Shown here one piece after another: positions 16,829 through 28,350 of a stretch of DNA of 64,000 nt. Numbering within the stretch: position 1 is the stretch's first letter; every line of letters begins with the position of its first letter. The notes beneath the pieces are model-generated. The model did no database searches and was not told where the DNA came from. It worked only from the letters and a program-made list of their open reading frames with translations. This DNA is from an uncultured Saprospiraceae bacterium (lineage in GTDB: Bacteria; Bacteroidota; Bacteroidia; Chitinophagales; Saprospiraceae). The position numbers were made by a program, and so were the translations under genes. The stretch is taken from NCBI GenBank assembly GCA_938015435.1, contig CALLPN010000021.1, forward strand, positions 1 through 64,000. Reading direction: 5' to 3'.

Positions 16829-18517
16829 CTAAAGGTTCTTTTCTACAATCTTTAGAATTTCCTTTTCCATTTTGTCTGACTTAGCTAGCCACTTATCAGC
16901 TTTAGTCACAGTCTTCTCCACATAAGTCTTATCATCAAAGTCCTTACAGTTTATCTTTACATTGAGGTAAGCGCCGTATACAGCTGCACGCGCACACAAT
17001 GCTGCTACTCCAGCATCTGAGATGGAATTCGGGTTTCCCTTCTTCGCCATGTCTTTTATAAGGACATAAGACTTCATACAAGTATCCATGATTGTAAGAG
17101 GGACTTCAATTGCATTTTTTGTGGCATCGTTCATGGCTTGAGTGCGAGCGATCTTTTCTGCATCACTTCCTTTCGGTAGTCTTATAGCATCTATAATCTT
17201 GTTGAATGCATTAGTATCTTCATCGACCAATCTTAGCAACTGGTCCTTGAGTTCTTGAGCTTTCTCTGACTCATCTGAGAAGTAAGCGAGTTGATCTTCC
17301 CAACCACGCTTTCCTGCAGAGAGATTGGCCACCATTCCACAGAGAGAAACACCAAGTGCACCGACATATGCAGAAATAGATCCTCCTCCAGGAGCTGGGC
17401 TATCAGACGCAGTTTCATCTGCAAACTCTATGAGGTTTTTATGAACTAAAGGTCTTGTAGTCGCATCTTCTAACTGATATTCGATTACTTTTTTCTGTGG
17501 ATCAAACTTTCCTAACTCATCCAAGCCCATAGACTTGATGGCTATATGTATCAATTCAGATTCGGATACTCCTGTAGATCGATCTTGTTGTTCTAAGAAG
17601 TATTTTCCAGCTTCGAGTAGTACTTTCTTAGGTACGAGACCTACCAATTCAGATCCAGTTACTCTTAAGCCTCTTTTATTAGCACTCTTTCTACACTCTT
17701 CGAATGCTTTATGGAGTGATGTTTTATTGATGTCAGTGATATTCATTGATATCTGAGCTACACCATATTCATCGATAAACCAACCGATGGCTTTTACACC
17801 TTTACACGTACCTTTAGTCCGTTTTGGGTTACCACTTTTGTCATTTACGATTTTACCTGTAATCGGATTTCCAGCTCTTTTTACTCTTCCTTTTTCTCTG
17901 ATATCAAATGCTACCGAGTTTGCTCTTTTGACAGAAGTTGTATTAAGATTGACATTGTAAGCCACTAAGAAGTCTCTTGCTCCGATTGCAGTTGCACCAG
18001 CTTTTGGATTATGCTTTGCTGGTCCGTAATCAGGTTTCCATTTAGGATCTTGTAGTTTTTGCGCTAAGCCCTCATATTCTCCAGCTCTTACGGTTGCTAG
18101 ATTTCTTCTAGCTGGTGAAGTAGCCGCTGATTCATACATGTAGAATGGGATATCGAGATCTTTACCCACCATTTTACCCAGTTCGTGTGCATATTTCACT
18201 ACCTCATCCATCGAGATGCCTGAAATCGGAATCAATGGACATACATCTGTGGCACCCATACGCGGGTGTTCTCCAGAGTGCTGACTCATATCTATAAGTT
18301 CACTTGCTTTCTTGATAGCTAAGTATGCCGCTTGCAATACAGGCTTTGGCTCACCTACAAATGTTACCACTGTTCGGTTAGTTGCCTTTCCTGGATCAAC
18401 ATCTAGCAGTTTTACACCTTCTATACTTTCTATCTCATCAGTGATTTGCTTGATGATATTCATATCTCTTCCTTCAGAGAAATTAGGTACGCATTCTATT
18501 AGTTGTTGAGTCGCCAT
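16829..18517 (-). CDS. ftcD: Bifunctional glutamate formimidoyltransferase / formimidoyl-THF cyclodeaminase
   Basis: 562 residues from ATG at 18517 (MATQQLIECVPNFSEGRD); a longer frame adds 22 unrelated residues. Residues 1-325: formimidoyltransferase domains, with ECVPNFSEGRD, the catalytic-region HSGEHPRMGATD and AYNVNL. Residues about 365-560: cyclodeaminase, with the folate-site glycine run SPAPGGGSISAYVGAL and a four-helix bundle. It transfers the formimino group from N-formimidoyl-glutamate to tetrahydrofolate, then releases ammonia to give methenyl-THF, the last step of histidine breakdown in organisms of this type. The fused form is that of animals and many Bacteroidota. Other hut genes are not in the window. 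Confidence 0.95.
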   Translation of the reverse strand: MATQQLIECVPNFSEGRDMNIIKQITDEIESIEGVKLLDVDPGKATNRTVVTFVGEPKPVLQAAYLAIKKASELIDMSQHSGEHPRMGATDVCPLIPISGISMDEVVKYAHELGKMVGKDLDIPFYMYESAATSPARRNLATVRAGEYEGLAQKLQDPKWKPDYGPAKHNPKAGATAIGARDFLVAYNVNLNTTSVKRANSVAFDIREKGRVKRAGNPITGKIVNDKSGNPKRTKGTCKGVKAIGWFIDEYGVAQISMNITDINKTSLHKAFEECRKSANKRGLRVTGSELVGLVPKKVLLEAGKYFLEQQDRSTGVSESELIHIAIKSMGLDELGKFDPQKKVIEYQLEDATTRPLVHKNLIEFADETASDSPAPGGGSISAYVGALGVSLCGMVANLSAGKRGWEDQLAYFSDESEKAQELKDQLLRLVDEDTNAFNKIIDAIRLPKGSDAEKIARTQAMNDATKNAIEVPLTIMDTCMKSYVLIKDMAKKGNPNSISDAGVAALCARAAVYGAYLNVKINCKDFDDKTYVEKTVTKADKWLAKSDKMEKEILKIVEKNL

Positions 18518-18683
18518 GATGTTTACAATTTTGAACTGCGAAATTAAGCAAGATGAGTGATATATCATATCAAACTTAGACATGCGTAAGCGGTATAAGT
18601 GGATCTAATCTAAATCAGTCCGATACATCTGCAAAGTTCATTCATTTTCTTGGTAAGTTGCATGCTCTTATATTTAAGTTATT

Positions 18684-20060
18684 ATGAATTGGCAAAATTG
18701 TATATCCGACCATCGAACAGGATCATCTTCTTTAAAAGTAGATGATAGCTATAGGCATAACTATCAAAGAGATTTTGATAGACTTGTGTTTTCATCAGCT
18801 TTTAGAAGACTACAAGGCAAAACACAAGTGTTTCCGTTACCAGGAAATACATTCGTCCATAATAGGCTAACACACTCACTAGAGACCTCTTCTGTGGGTA
18901 GATCACTAGGAGAAATAGTAGGGAACCATATCTCAGATAATGTTTCTGATTTAGATGACCGAGACAAAGAATTTTATAAATATCAACTCAAAACTGTAAT
19001 TGCTGCGGCTTGTTTGGCTCATGATGTTGGTAATCCAGCCTTTGGGCATAGTGGAGAGGCAGCGATATCCAATTATTTCGAAAAATTTGGAAATGAAATA
19101 GTTGAAGGAAAAAGGCTGAAAGACCATTGTACAGAAGAAGAGTGGCAAGATCTTATCAATTTTGAAGGTAATGCTAACGCTATTAGGATATTGAGCAGAC
19201 AATATGCAGGTAAATCGGCTGGAGGCTTGAGACTTACATACACAACATTGGCTTCATTACTCAAATACCCTTGTGCTTCTAATGAAACCGATAAGAAATA
19301 TAAGCATCGTAAAAAATATGGTTTCTTTAGGTCTGATCAGAAAATATACCAAGAGATCGTTGAGAATACGAACATGATTAAAGATGATAATGCAGACCAT
19401 TGTTATTTCCGTCATCCATTTGTTTATTTGACGGAAGCAGCTGACGACATCTGCTATATGGTCATTGATATGGAAGATGCCCACAGGATCAATATATTGG
19501 ATAGAGTGCAAGTAGAGAATTCTTTACTTTCTATTATCAGTGAGGTAAAAGGCGAGAAAGAAGGGGAGAATATTAGAGAGTATTGTACTAAAATCGAAGA
19601 CGATAACGAAGCAGTATCATTTCTCCGAGCAATGACCATAAATACACTAGTCAATCGAGCATCTGAAATATTCATAACTAATATGGAAGACATTTTAGCA
19701 GGCAAATTCACCTCAACATTGATTGACGTAATATCCGACGATTGTCCATCTTTAGACCAAGTAATTCAACTATCGGTAGATAAGATATACAATCATGAAT
19801 CTGTAGTCGAGATAGAGATTGCAGGGTATAACGTAATGAGTGAGCTGTTACAGATGTATATACCTACAGTGCTGAAGTCACAAAGAGGTACCTATGAAAA
19901 GAAGGTGTTAAGACTTATGCCAAATCAGTATAACACTGACAACACACAATCTAGCTACGAAAAGATAATGCTTGTGATAGATCACATATCAGGAATGACA
20001 GATGGCTATGCTACAGAATTATATCGTAAAGTAAAGGGAATAGAGATAAGCCAGCATTAA
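18684..20060 (+). CDS. dgt: dGTP triphosphohydrolase (HD domain)
   Basis: 458 residues, a type of Dgt with HD-superfamily metal ligands: H in HNRLTHSLE (about residue 59), HD in CLAHDVGNPAFGHSGE (about 113-126), and D in EAADDICYMVID (near 258). The N-terminal FDRLVFSSAFRRLQGKTQV is the Dgt family signature. Such enzymes cut dGTP to deoxyguanosine and triphosphate, affecting dNTP pools and in some cases phage resistance. TATATTTA 15 bases or so before the ATG is a partial -7 element. Divergent from the formimidoyltransferase gene. Confidence 0.95.
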   Translation: MNWQNCISDHRTGSSSLKVDDSYRHNYQRDFDRLVFSSAFRRLQGKTQVFPLPGNTFVHNRLTHSLETSSVGRSLGEIVGNHISDNVSDLDDRDKEFYKYQLKTVIAAACLAHDVGNPAFGHSGEAAISNYFEKFGNEIVEGKRLKDHCTEEEWQDLINFEGNANAIRILSRQYAGKSAGGLRLTYTTLASLLKYPCASNETDKKYKHRKKYGFFRSDQKIYQEIVENTNMIKDDNADHCYFRHPFVYLTEAADDICYMVIDMEDAHRINILDRVQVENSLLSIISEVKGEKEGENIREYCTKIEDDNEAVSFLRAMTINTLVNRASEIFITNMEDILAGKFTSTLIDVISDDCPSLDQVIQLSVDKIYNHESVVEIEIAGYNVMSELLQMYIPTVLKSQRGTYEKKVLRLMPNQYNTDNTQSSYEKIMLVIDHISGMTDGYATELYRKVKGIEISQH

Positions 20061-20109
20061 AACGCTAAAAGCATATCGTGACTATTTTCAGTTTGATGTG
20101 TCTAATCTG

Positions 20110-20117
20110 TATCTTTG
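20110..20117 (+). promoter_or_regulatory. -7 promoter element before RemB/Wzi-like gene
   Basis: TATCTTTG, identical to the -7 elements at 7755 and 28365. TTTG at 20092-20095 is 14 bases upstream, shorter than the usual 17-23. The GTG start is 22 bases after the element; a short leader is likely. Confidence 0.4.
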
Positions 20118-20138
20118 ATTTCGTAAATTATATTAATC

Positions 20139-21932
20139 GTGAACATTAGAAAAATCATAAGTTTAATATTGCTTCAGCTGCCTTTAGCATTACTATTAGC
20201 GCAATCTTATTACCAGCTCCCAGGCACTCGATCAGAGCACATTAGTGATAGGTGGTACGTACTTGGGTATGATCAGTCTAGGATGAGTTCAATCAGAAAT
20301 ATCGATCGAAGAGACTTTATGCAAGGAGCGCAGAATCTTGGAGATAGTCTAACTTTAGTAGATCAAAAAGATCTGCAGTTTGTCATTCAAAATAATACAG
20401 AATATTGGTCCAAGACGGAAGAAGGTCAAGCAGAGGTAATCGTTAGAGACGATAAGGTCTACGCAGACAGTACGGGGACCTTCTTTTATTACAATGAAGA
20501 AAGTAATGTTTTACAAGAAGACCTTTCTAGCGCCTCCAAAGGCCTATTTGGGATTTTATACAACAATAGAGCTAACTTTTACGAAGTCAACACCCCTAAT
20601 TTTACCCTTAGAGCTAATCCAGTCATCAATATCCAATATGGTAAAGATGGAGACCAAACCGTCATACGTAACACTAGGGGAGCGGAGCTAAGAGGGACTA
20701 TAGATGATAAGATTTACTATTACACTCGAGTGGTTGACAATCAGCGGAATTATGCAGGATATGCGGAATCCACAATAGAAAAATATAAAGCAGTCCCTGG
20801 TCATGGATTTTACAAGGACTTCCAAAGTACAGTAATAGAAGATTTTAATGGATATGATTTCTTTGATGCAGAAGGGTACGTGGGTTTAGATGTTAGTAAG
20901 CACGTGGCCTTAGAACTTGGGCATGGCAAACATATGATAGGAAATGGAATCAGATCACTATTACTATCTGATGATGGAGATAATTATTTCTATGTCAAAC
21001 TTAATACACGTATCTGGAAGCTTCAATATCAGAATATATGGGCAGAACTTAATTCTTTAAGCTACCGTACTTTACCAGGTGATAGGCTGCTTACTAAGAA
21101 GTATATGGCGACTCACTATCTTTCTTATAAACCCACTAAAAAATTCGAAATTGGTTTGTTTGAGACTGTCATATTTGATAGACAAAACCAATTTGAATTT
21201 CAATATTTAAACCCTATTATATTATATAGAGTAATTGAATCTGGCCTTGGATCTCCAGATAATGTTTTAGTAGGATTGAATGCCAACTATACATTTGGAG
21301 GACACTTCCAGGCATATGGACAATTGGTGTTGGATGAATTTTATCTAAGCGAACTTAGAGCGGGGACAGGCTGGTGGGCCAATAAATTTGGCTATCAACT
21401 AGGACTGAAATATTATAATGCACTTAATGTAGATCACCTAGACTTGCAGGTAGAATATAATACAGTAAGACCCTATACTTATTCGCATAGTAGACCTTTG
21501 TCTGTATTGCCAGAGTATAGTAATGCAAGTTATTCTCATCATAGCCAGCCTTTAGCTCATCCATTAGGAGCTAACTTTAAGGAGGTGCTTGCAAGTATAA
21601 AATATCAAGTAAGCGATAAACTATATTTGCAAGGTCGTGCAATGTTTACAAGTTATGGAGAAGATGGTGCAACTGATACACTAGGTAACAATATCTTGCT
21701 AATCAGTGAAGGAAGAAATATGGATTTCGGCAACGAAACTGGCCAAGGACTACAAACGGATATTATGATGTTAAGTCTTAATGCAAGTTATCAATTGATG
21801 TATAACTATTACATTGACCTAGATCTAATGTATCGTAAATCAGACTCAGAACTAGCAAGTAAGACCTTTGATACCAAGTATATAGGGTTAGGCCTAAGAG
21901 TTAATATGGGAAGAGAGCATATAGATTATTAA
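20139..21932 (+). CDS. Outer-membrane barrel of the RemB / capsule-assembly Wzi type
   Basis: 597 residues, GTG start, with a signal peptide (LALLLAQS, cleavage near residue 22). The body is beta-strand rich, with the family block LGHGKHMIGNGIRSLLLSDD followed by YFYVKLNTRIWKLQYQNIWAEL, as in Bacteroidota proteins annotated as RemB or Wzi-family capsule assembly barrels. Wzi binds capsule on the outer surface; RemB was named from gliding work in Flavobacterium. Here it precedes metH and a polysaccharide export protein, so an export or attachment role is likely. The final residues VNMGREHIDY lack the canonical terminal Phe but are strand-like. Confidence 0.75.
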   Translation: MNIRKIISLILLQLPLALLLAQSYYQLPGTRSEHISDRWYVLGYDQSRMSSIRNIDRRDFMQGAQNLGDSLTLVDQKDLQFVIQNNTEYWSKTEEGQAEVIVRDDKVYADSTGTFFYYNEESNVLQEDLSSASKGLFGILYNNRANFYEVNTPNFTLRANPVINIQYGKDGDQTVIRNTRGAELRGTIDDKIYYYTRVVDNQRNYAGYAESTIEKYKAVPGHGFYKDFQSTVIEDFNGYDFFDAEGYVGLDVSKHVALELGHGKHMIGNGIRSLLLSDDGDNYFYVKLNTRIWKLQYQNIWAELNSLSYRTLPGDRLLTKKYMATHYLSYKPTKKFEIGLFETVIFDRQNQFEFQYLNPIILYRVIESGLGSPDNVLVGLNANYTFGGHFQAYGQLVLDEFYLSELRAGTGWWANKFGYQLGLKYYNALNVDHLDLQVEYNTVRPYTYSHSRPLSVLPEYSNASYSHHSQPLAHPLGANFKEVLASIKYQVSDKLYLQGRAMFTSYGEDGATDTLGNNILLISEGRNMDFGNETGQGLQTDIMMLSLNASYQLMYNYYIDLDLMYRKSDSELASKTFDTKYIGLGLRVNMGREHIDY

Positions 21933-21943
21933 GATAGGAGAAT

Positions 21944-24900
21944 ATGGGGGTAAGACAAGCGATCAAGGAGCGTATCCTAGTCCTAGACGGAGCTATGGGT
22001 ACGATGATTCAAGAATATAATCTATCAGAAAATGATTATCGTGGAGATCGGTTTTCTGAATACCATATGGACATAAAAGGTAATAATGAACTTTTATCTA
22101 TAACCCAACCACAGATTATAGCTGAGATTCATCAGCAGTACTTCGAGGCAGGAGCCGATATAGTTGAGACCAATACATTTTCTGCTAATAGCATATCGCA
22201 GGCAGATTATGATTTGACCGCTCTGGCCTATGAGATGAATGTAGAATCGGCCAAGATCGCCAAAGAAGTAGCCAATATATATACTCAAGCTAATCCTAAT
22301 AAACCAAGATTTGTTGCGGGAGCATTAGGACCTACCAATCGAACGGCTTCACTTTCTCCAGATATTAATAATCCAGGCTATCGCGCAGTAAGTTTCGATG
22401 ATCTTAAAGAAAGCTATTATGAGCAAGCTAAAGCCCTTGCAGATGGAGGAGTCGACATATTCTTAGTAGAAACGATCTTCGATACATTGAATGCCAAGGC
22501 AGCACTATACGCGATCCAAGAAGTATTGGAGGAGGTCGAAAGAGATATTCCAATTATGATTTCAGGGACTATTACCGATGCTAGTGGACGTACACTTAGT
22601 GGTCAGACTACAGAAGCCTTCTGGATCTCTGTAAAACATGCAAAGCCACTCACGATTGGGCTCAATTGTGCTCTTGGAGCCAAAGAATTAAGACCATATC
22701 TCAACGAACTGTCCAATATCGCAGATTGCTATGTTAGTGCTTACCCTAACGCTGGATTACCCAATGAACTAGGAGAGTATGACCAAGGTCCGGACGAGAT
22801 GGCCGATCAAATCAGAGATTTTCTCGCCAATAATATGGTGAATCTTATAGGAGGGTGTTGCGGTACAACTCCAGATCACATTCAAGCAATGGCTACAGCT
22901 GCTAGAGAATATAAACCAAGACTTATACCAGCAATCAGACCCATATCCCAATATGCTGGATTAGAACCATTGAACGTAAGAGATGACCTCAATTTTATCA
23001 ATATAGGTGAAAGAACGAATGTAACGGGGTCTAAAAAATTTGCCAGACTTATCAAGAATGGTCAATACTCAGAAGCATTGACAGTAGCGCAACAACAAGT
23101 CGACGGTGGGGCTCAGATCATTGATGTCAATATGGATGAAGGCCTTTTAGATTCCAAGGCAGTAATGAAGGAGTTTCTTAATCTAATGATGTCAGAGCCT
23201 GATATTGCTAAACTTCCAGTGATGATAGATTCATCAAAATTCGAAGTGATAGAAGAAGGATTGAAATGTGTTCAGGGAAAATGTATTGTGAACTCTATTT
23301 CTATGAAAGAGGGTGAAGAGCAATTTATCCGTCAAGCAAAGATTCTAAGAAAATATGGAGCGGCTACTGTAGTTATGGCATTTGATGAAGATGGGCAAGC
23401 AGATACCATAGAGCGTAAAGTAGATATCTGCAAGCGTGCTTATGATATACTAGTCAATGAAGTAAATTTTGATCCTACAGACATCATATTTGATCCTAAT
23501 ATATTTGCCGTTGCTACTGGTATAGAGGAGCATAATCCATATGCGATTAACTTCATAGAAGCGACACGTAAGATTAAAGCAGCTTGTCCAGGAGTTAAAA
23601 TAAGTGGTGGAGTAAGTAATATTTCATTCTCATTTAGAGGGAATAATGCAGTAAGAGAGGCCATGCATTCAGCTTTCTTATATCATGCGATACATGCAGG
23701 TATGGACATGGGTATAGTGAATGCAGGAATGATGGAGATCTATGAGGATATACCTAAGGATCTACTTCAGCTCGTAGAGGATGTCTTATTCAATAGAAGA
23801 GCAGATGCAACTGAAAGGTTGACAGAGTATGCAGAGACTATTAAGAGTGGTGGTAAGAAGCTAGTAAAAGACTTGAAATGGAGAGAAGCTTCGGTTCAGG
23901 AGCGACTATCTCATTCTTTAGTAAGAGGAATCCAAGAATTTATCGATGAAGATACTGAGGAGGCACGTAAGCAATATCCTTCTGCGATCAATGTGATCGA
24001 AGGTCCACTCATGGATGGTATGAATGTAGTTGGAGATTTATTTGGTTCTGGTAAAATGTTCCTTCCACAAGTAGTGAAAAGTGCAAGGGTTATGAAAAAG
24101 TCCGTTGCTTACCTTACACCGTTTATCGAAGAAGAAAAAGCTGGAAAAATTGAAACCAACGGAAAGATATTGATGGCCACTGTCAAAGGTGATGTACACG
24201 ATATCGGAAAAAATATAGTTGGAGTCGTATTATCATGTAATAACTATGAGATTATTGATCTCGGAGTGATGGTATCTGCTGATAAGATTATCAAGGCGGC
24301 ACTAGAGCATAATGTAGATGTAATTGGTCTTAGTGGTCTTATAACACCTTCTCTAGATGAGATGGTCTATGTAGCGTTTGAGATGGAGAGACTTAATATG
24401 AAAATCCCTCTTCTTATAGGAGGCGCAACTACGTCTAAATTACATACTGCACTAAAGATTGATCCAGAGTACTCTGGTCCAGTAGTCTATGTATTAGATG
24501 CATCTAGGTCGGTTACAGTAGCAAGTAACTTGCTCAGTCAAGATAAAGGGGACTCTTATAAATCTGATATCAAGATAGAGTATGACGGAGTGCGAGAACA
24601 GCGCAAAAATAGATCTCATATCAAAGAATGTATTACACTAGAAGAAGCGCGTGATCAAAGAACACGGTTAAACTGGGATGATTATACTCCAGCAATACCA
24701 AATCAACTTGGAGTTACAGTTTTGGATGATATACATCTTGCAGATATAGTACCATATATTGATTGGACGCCATTTTTCTCTAGTTGGCAAATGAAGGGTA
24801 AATACCCTGCTATTTTGGAAGATGATGTGGTAGGAGTGGAGGCGCAAAAACTCTTTGAAGATGCCAATAGAATGCTCGATAACCTTATAACTGCCAAAGC

Positions 24901-25591
24901 GATTACTGCCAAAGCGATTTTCGGCATATTTTCTGCTAGTACTATAGGTGATGACGTTGCGATAGATGGAGGGAATGGTGTGCAAGAAGTTGCTTACTTT
25001 CTCAGACAACAACGAAAAAAGGCACCTGGAAAAGCTTACTCATCACTAAGTGACTTTATTGCTCCGGCTAGTCTTAATGACCACATAGGAATGTTTGCGG
25101 TTACTGCAGGCATAGGAATAGAGAAGATAGTAGCCGAGTTTGAAGAAGATCATGATGACTATAGCGCTATTATGTGTAAGGCTGTTTGTGATAGATTAGC
25201 AGAAGCGCTTGCTGAGAAGTTACATTATGATGTTCGTACTGATTATTGGGGCTATGAAATAAAAGATGCAATTGATTATGCAGACATGATAAAAGAGCGA
25301 TATGCAGGTATAAGACCTGCACCAGGATATCCAGCATGTCCAGATCATACAGGAAAGGATACGATTTGGAAGTTGTTAGATGTAGAGAATAAAATAGGTA
25401 TAAAGTTGACTGAGAGTAAAGCCATGTATCCAGCCGCATCAGTAAGTGGATTTTATTTTGGACATCCAGAATCAAAGTATTTTGGATTAGGTGTCATAGG
25501 TAAAGATCAAGTAATTGATTACGCATCAAGAAAGAAGATTACTACAGAAGAAGCTGAAAGAATATTAGCTCCTTCACTTAATTATAAATAA
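21944..25591 (+). CDS. metH: Cobalamin-dependent methionine synthase
   Basis: 1215 residues, all four modules present. Homocysteine domain: [11 protein letters not shown] and the zinc cysteines C305-C306 in [10 protein letters not shown] with a further Cys in GLNCALG. Folate domain: [15 protein letters not shown]. Cobalamin domain: G-D-V-H752-D-I-G, His752 being the lower axial ligand, then [10 protein letters not shown] and [12 protein letters not shown]. Activation domain: the SAM-binding [15 protein letters not shown] near residue 1125. It methylates homocysteine from 5-methyl-THF. GGAG four bases before the ATG is one of few Shine-Dalgarno sequences here. It begins 11 bases after the barrel gene and overlaps the SLBB gene by one base. 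No cobalamin or SAM riboswitch precedes it. Confidence 0.98.
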   Translation: MGVRQAIKERILVLDGAMGTMIQEYNLSENDYRGDRFSEYHMDIKGNNELLSITQPQIIAEIHQQYFEAGADIVETNTFSANSISQADYDLTALAYEMNVESAKIAKEVANIYTQANPNKPRFVAGALGPTNRTASLSPDINNPGYRAVSFDDLKESYYEQAKALADGGVDIFLVETIFDTLNAKAALYAIQEVLEEVERDIPIMISGTITDASGRTLSGQTTEAFWISVKHAKPLTIGLNCALGAKELRPYLNELSNIADCYVSAYPNAGLPNELGEYDQGPDEMADQIRDFLANNMVNLIGGCCGTTPDHIQAMATAAREYKPRLIPAIRPISQYAGLEPLNVRDDLNFINIGERTNVTGSKKFARLIKNGQYSEALTVAQQQVDGGAQIIDVNMDEGLLDSKAVMKEFLNLMMSEPDIAKLPVMIDSSKFEVIEEGLKCVQGKCIVNSISMKEGEEQFIRQAKILRKYGAATVVMAFDEDGQADTIERKVDICKRAYDILVNEVNFDPTDIIFDPNIFAVATGIEEHNPYAINFIEATRKIKAACPGVKISGGVSNISFSFRGNNAVREAMHSAFLYHAIHAGMDMGIVNAGMMEIYEDIPKDLLQLVEDVLFNRRADATERLTEYAETIKSGGKKLVKDLKWREASVQERLSHSLVRGIQEFIDEDTEEARKQYPSAINVIEGPLMDGMNVVGDLFGSGKMFLPQVVKSARVMKKSVAYLTPFIEEEKAGKIETNGKILMATVKGDVHDIGKNIVGVVLSCNNYEIIDLGVMVSADKIIKAALEHNVDVIGLSGLITPSLDEMVYVAFEMERLNMKIPLLIGGATTSKLHTALKIDPEYSGPVVYVLDASRSVTVASNLLSQDKGDSYKSDIKIEYDGVREQRKNRSHIKECITLEEARDQRTRLNWDDYTPAIPNQLGVTVLDDIHLADIVPYIDWTPFFSSWQMKGKYPAILEDDVVGVEAQKLFEDANRMLDNLITAKAITAKAIFGIFSASTIGDDVAIDGGNGVQEVAYFLRQQRKKAPGKAYSSLSDFIAPASLNDHIGMFAVTAGIGIEKIVAEFEEDHDDYSAIMCKAVCDRLAEALAEKLHYDVRTDYWGYEIKDAIDYADMIKERYAGIRPAPGYPACPDHTGKDTIWKLLDVENKIGIKLTESKAMYPAASVSGFYFGHPESKYFGLGVIGKDQVIDYASRKKITTEEAERILAPSLNYK

Positions 25592-28350
25592 TGAAGAATT
25601 TGAAGTATATATTATTCTTAGTTCTGGCACTGGCTATCGTTTCTCCAGTAATGAGTCAAAACATTTCAGAGCTGGCCGCTAAAGAAGAGTTAGCTCGAAG
25701 AGGACTTGCTGATGAAGAGGGCAGGATCAAAACGGAGTTACTAGCACAAGGAATTGATATTAATAATGTTGATGTAAATAATCCCGCTGAAGTTCAGCGT
25801 GTGCAAACAGCCCTAGATGAGATCATCTCAAAAATAGAGGCAGAAAAGAAAGCGTCGCTTTCTTCCGCTAGCTTGAGCCCAACCACTACAGTTAGCGATA
25901 CCCCAAAGTTAGAAGATGTAAAAGTTGATGATAAAGAAGTAATAGATGCTGTAAAAGATGGGGCTACCATAGATGAAGCGATAGCTGACCAAGTCAGGGA
26001 AAAAGAAGAGCAAAAATTACCTACTGCTAGTACTTATGGTCAACATATCTTTAGATCACAGAGTGTAAAGTTTTATAACAAATCAAGTGATGCCAAAGCC
26101 CCTTCTTCATATGTATTAGGTCCTGATGATAAAATTTCAATTTCAATTTGGGGACTTTCTGTATATAACGAGTCATTTACTATATCTGAAGATGGCTATG
26201 TTTCGCCATTTCCAGATCTTCGTGTATATCTATCTGGGATAAAATTAGCAGATGCAAAAGTTTTACTTAAGTCAAAAATGGCCAAATATGTAAGGTTCCG
26301 TAAAGACGATTTCGACATGTCCGTCTTAGCATCAAGAACTATCAATGTCAATATTTCTGGGGATGTATTTAATTATGGAAATTTTAATGTATCTGCTTTA
26401 AACAATGCATTTAATGCACTGGTAGCAGCAGGAGGTCCGACAAATATAGGTAGTGTCAGGAAGATCCAATTGAAAAGATCTGGAGAGTCTCCGAAGACTC
26501 TCGATATATACCAATATATTCAAGATCCAATTATAGGAGACGATTTCTTCTTACAAGAAAACGACTACATATTCGTACCAATTGCTGAAAAATTAGTAAG
26601 TATTTCAGGAGCTGTAAATCGACCTTATAGATATGAATTACTGCCAAATGAAACTTTAGGAAGCCTCATAAATTTTGCTGGAGGGTTGAAATCGGATGCG
26701 CTGTCTAGGAATATTCAAATTGAAAGAAGAGTAGGTGATAAACTGGAAATTATCGATGTTAATTTTGATCAATCTTCAGCTAAGGATTTTAAGCTTCAAG
26801 ATGGTGATAAGATAAATGTAGACGCGATCAACTCAGGAGTAGAGAACGCAGTAACTATTGCTGGAGCAGTAGAAGTGTCAGGAACTTTCGCTTTGACAGA
26901 AAACATGACTTTAGTTGACTTAGTAAAAAAAGCAAAATTAGTAGAGAACGCAATTACAAAAACAGTATACCTTCAAAGATTGAATCCAGATTTAGTGACT
27001 GTTCGATATGAAATTTTAGATCTTAAATCGGCTATCGAAAACCCAAAAGGAGCTGCAAATATAAAACTACAAAAAGGAGATAATTTGACTGTAAAGGCGT
27101 TGTCATCTTTTACAGAAAGCGCTTCTTTTGAAGTAGCTGGCGCAGTTCGTTTACAGGGTAAGTATCCTATTAATGATGATGGTGGTCTGAGAGTTAATGA
27201 CGCCATATTCTTATCTGGAGGTCTGACTAGAGATGCATTAGATGAATATGCTTATATATATAGAAAAATAAGTCCAACCTCTTCTGAATTAGAGTATGTT
27301 CCAATAAAATTGAAAGAAGCTTTATTTAACCCTTCTTCTGCCGAAAATATTTTAATACAACCTAACGATAGGCTTGTTATTTACGATAAAAATCGCTTCA
27401 AGCAGGACTTTTTTGTAGAAGTAGGTGGCGAAGTTTTGAACCCAGTCACATTGAAGTTCGACCCTTCTCTAAAGCTGCAAGATGCACTTAGATTAGCCGG
27501 AGGTCTAAAGACAGAAAGTAATCCAGAACGAGTAAATGTATATAGAGTAGATTTTTCTGATGTGAATGAAACAAAAGTTTTAGCCGCTAATCTAAAAATA
27601 AATAAAGATCTTATTATTGAAGGTGCTGAAGGCTTTGAGTTACAGCCATTTGATCAGATTATCATAAGACGTGCACCGGATTTCGAACTTCTTAGAAATG
27701 TGAGCATAACGGGTGAAGTAAAATTTCCAGGAACTTACGTATTGACAAAGGACAATACCAAAATATTAGATATCATAAAAGATGCAGGAAATGTGACCGA
27801 TGAAGCGTTTATTAAAGGGATTAAATTGTTTCGTGTCAAAGATGATGTTGGCTATATTATATTTGACCTAGAGGATGCGATGAGGAATCCTAATTCTTTT
27901 AATAATATCATTCTTCAAGCTGGAGATAGAATAGAATTACCGAAGTTAAATAGCCTAGTTTCAATCTCAGGCGCTACTAAAGCAGATGAGATTTATAGTG
28001 GGAGTATTGCCAGCACCGGTTTACAGACATTCCCCTTTGAACCAGGAAAAAACGCCAAGTATTATATTGACAAGTATGCTGGTGGAGTCAATGAAAAAGG
28101 AGATAAAAGTAAGATAACAGTAGTTTATGCAAATGGTGAAGTAAAAAGGGTAAAGAGATTTCTTTTCTTTAGAAACTATCCAGATGTAAAGCCTGGGTCA
28201 AAGATAACCATAGGTTATAAGGACATTAAGAAGGAGGACGGTCCTAATGGCGAGAAGAAAGATATAGATTGGAGTGGTGTGTTAGCGGACTCTATTGCCC
28301 AAGCTACGACTGTTTTGTCACTAATCTTACTGTTGCAAAGTGTTGATTAA
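25591..28350 (+). CDS. Polysaccharide export protein with many SLBB domains (Wza-like)
   Basis: 919 residues with a signal peptide (about 1-22, VMSQN). After a charged linker with low-complexity Ser/Thr, the Poly_export domain starts near residue 170 (YVLGPDDKISISIWG), followed by at least six SLBB/beta-grasp repeats marked by recurring V-x-I-x-G-x-V-x-x-P/G-x-Y/F and GGL blocks, e.g. VSISGAVNRPYRYELLPNETL, VTIAGAVEVSGTF, VSITGEVKFPGTY. A hydrophobic segment near the end (TTVLSLILLLQ) may insert in the outer membrane, like the Wza C-terminal helix. It lacks a lipobox, so it is unlike Wza in that point. Start shares one base with the metH stop. It is the likely outer-membrane exporter for the cluster that follows. 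Confidence 0.9.
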   Translation: MKNLKYILFLVLALAIVSPVMSQNISELAAKEELARRGLADEEGRIKTELLAQGIDINNVDVNNPAEVQRVQTALDEIISKIEAEKKASLSSASLSPTTTVSDTPKLEDVKVDDKEVIDAVKDGATIDEAIADQVREKEEQKLPTASTYGQHIFRSQSVKFYNKSSDAKAPSSYVLGPDDKISISIWGLSVYNESFTISEDGYVSPFPDLRVYLSGIKLADAKVLLKSKMAKYVRFRKDDFDMSVLASRTINVNISGDVFNYGNFNVSALNNAFNALVAAGGPTNIGSVRKIQLKRSGESPKTLDIYQYIQDPIIGDDFFLQENDYIFVPIAEKLVSISGAVNRPYRYELLPNETLGSLINFAGGLKSDALSRNIQIERRVGDKLEIIDVNFDQSSAKDFKLQDGDKINVDAINSGVENAVTIAGAVEVSGTFALTENMTLVDLVKKAKLVENAITKTVYLQRLNPDLVTVRYEILDLKSAIENPKGAANIKLQKGDNLTVKALSSFTESASFEVAGAVRLQGKYPINDDGGLRVNDAIFLSGGLTRDALDEYAYIYRKISPTSSELEYVPIKLKEALFNPSSAENILIQPNDRLVIYDKNRFKQDFFVEVGGEVLNPVTLKFDPSLKLQDALRLAGGLKTESNPERVNVYRVDFSDVNETKVLAANLKINKDLIIEGAEGFELQPFDQIIIRRAPDFELLRNVSITGEVKFPGTYVLTKDNTKILDIIKDAGNVTDEAFIKGIKLFRVKDDVGYIIFDLEDAMRNPNSFNNIILQAGDRIELPKLNSLVSISGATKADEIYSGSIASTGLQTFPFEPGKNAKYYIDKYAGGVNEKGDKSKITVVYANGEVKRVKRFLFFRNYPDVKPGSKITIGYKDIKKEDGPNGEKKDIDWSGVLADSIAQATTVLSLILLLQSVD

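Noticed and set aside
21933..21943. SAM or cobalamin riboswitch before metH
   Set aside because: Only 11 bases separate the genes; there is no room for one, and none is visible before the barrel gene.
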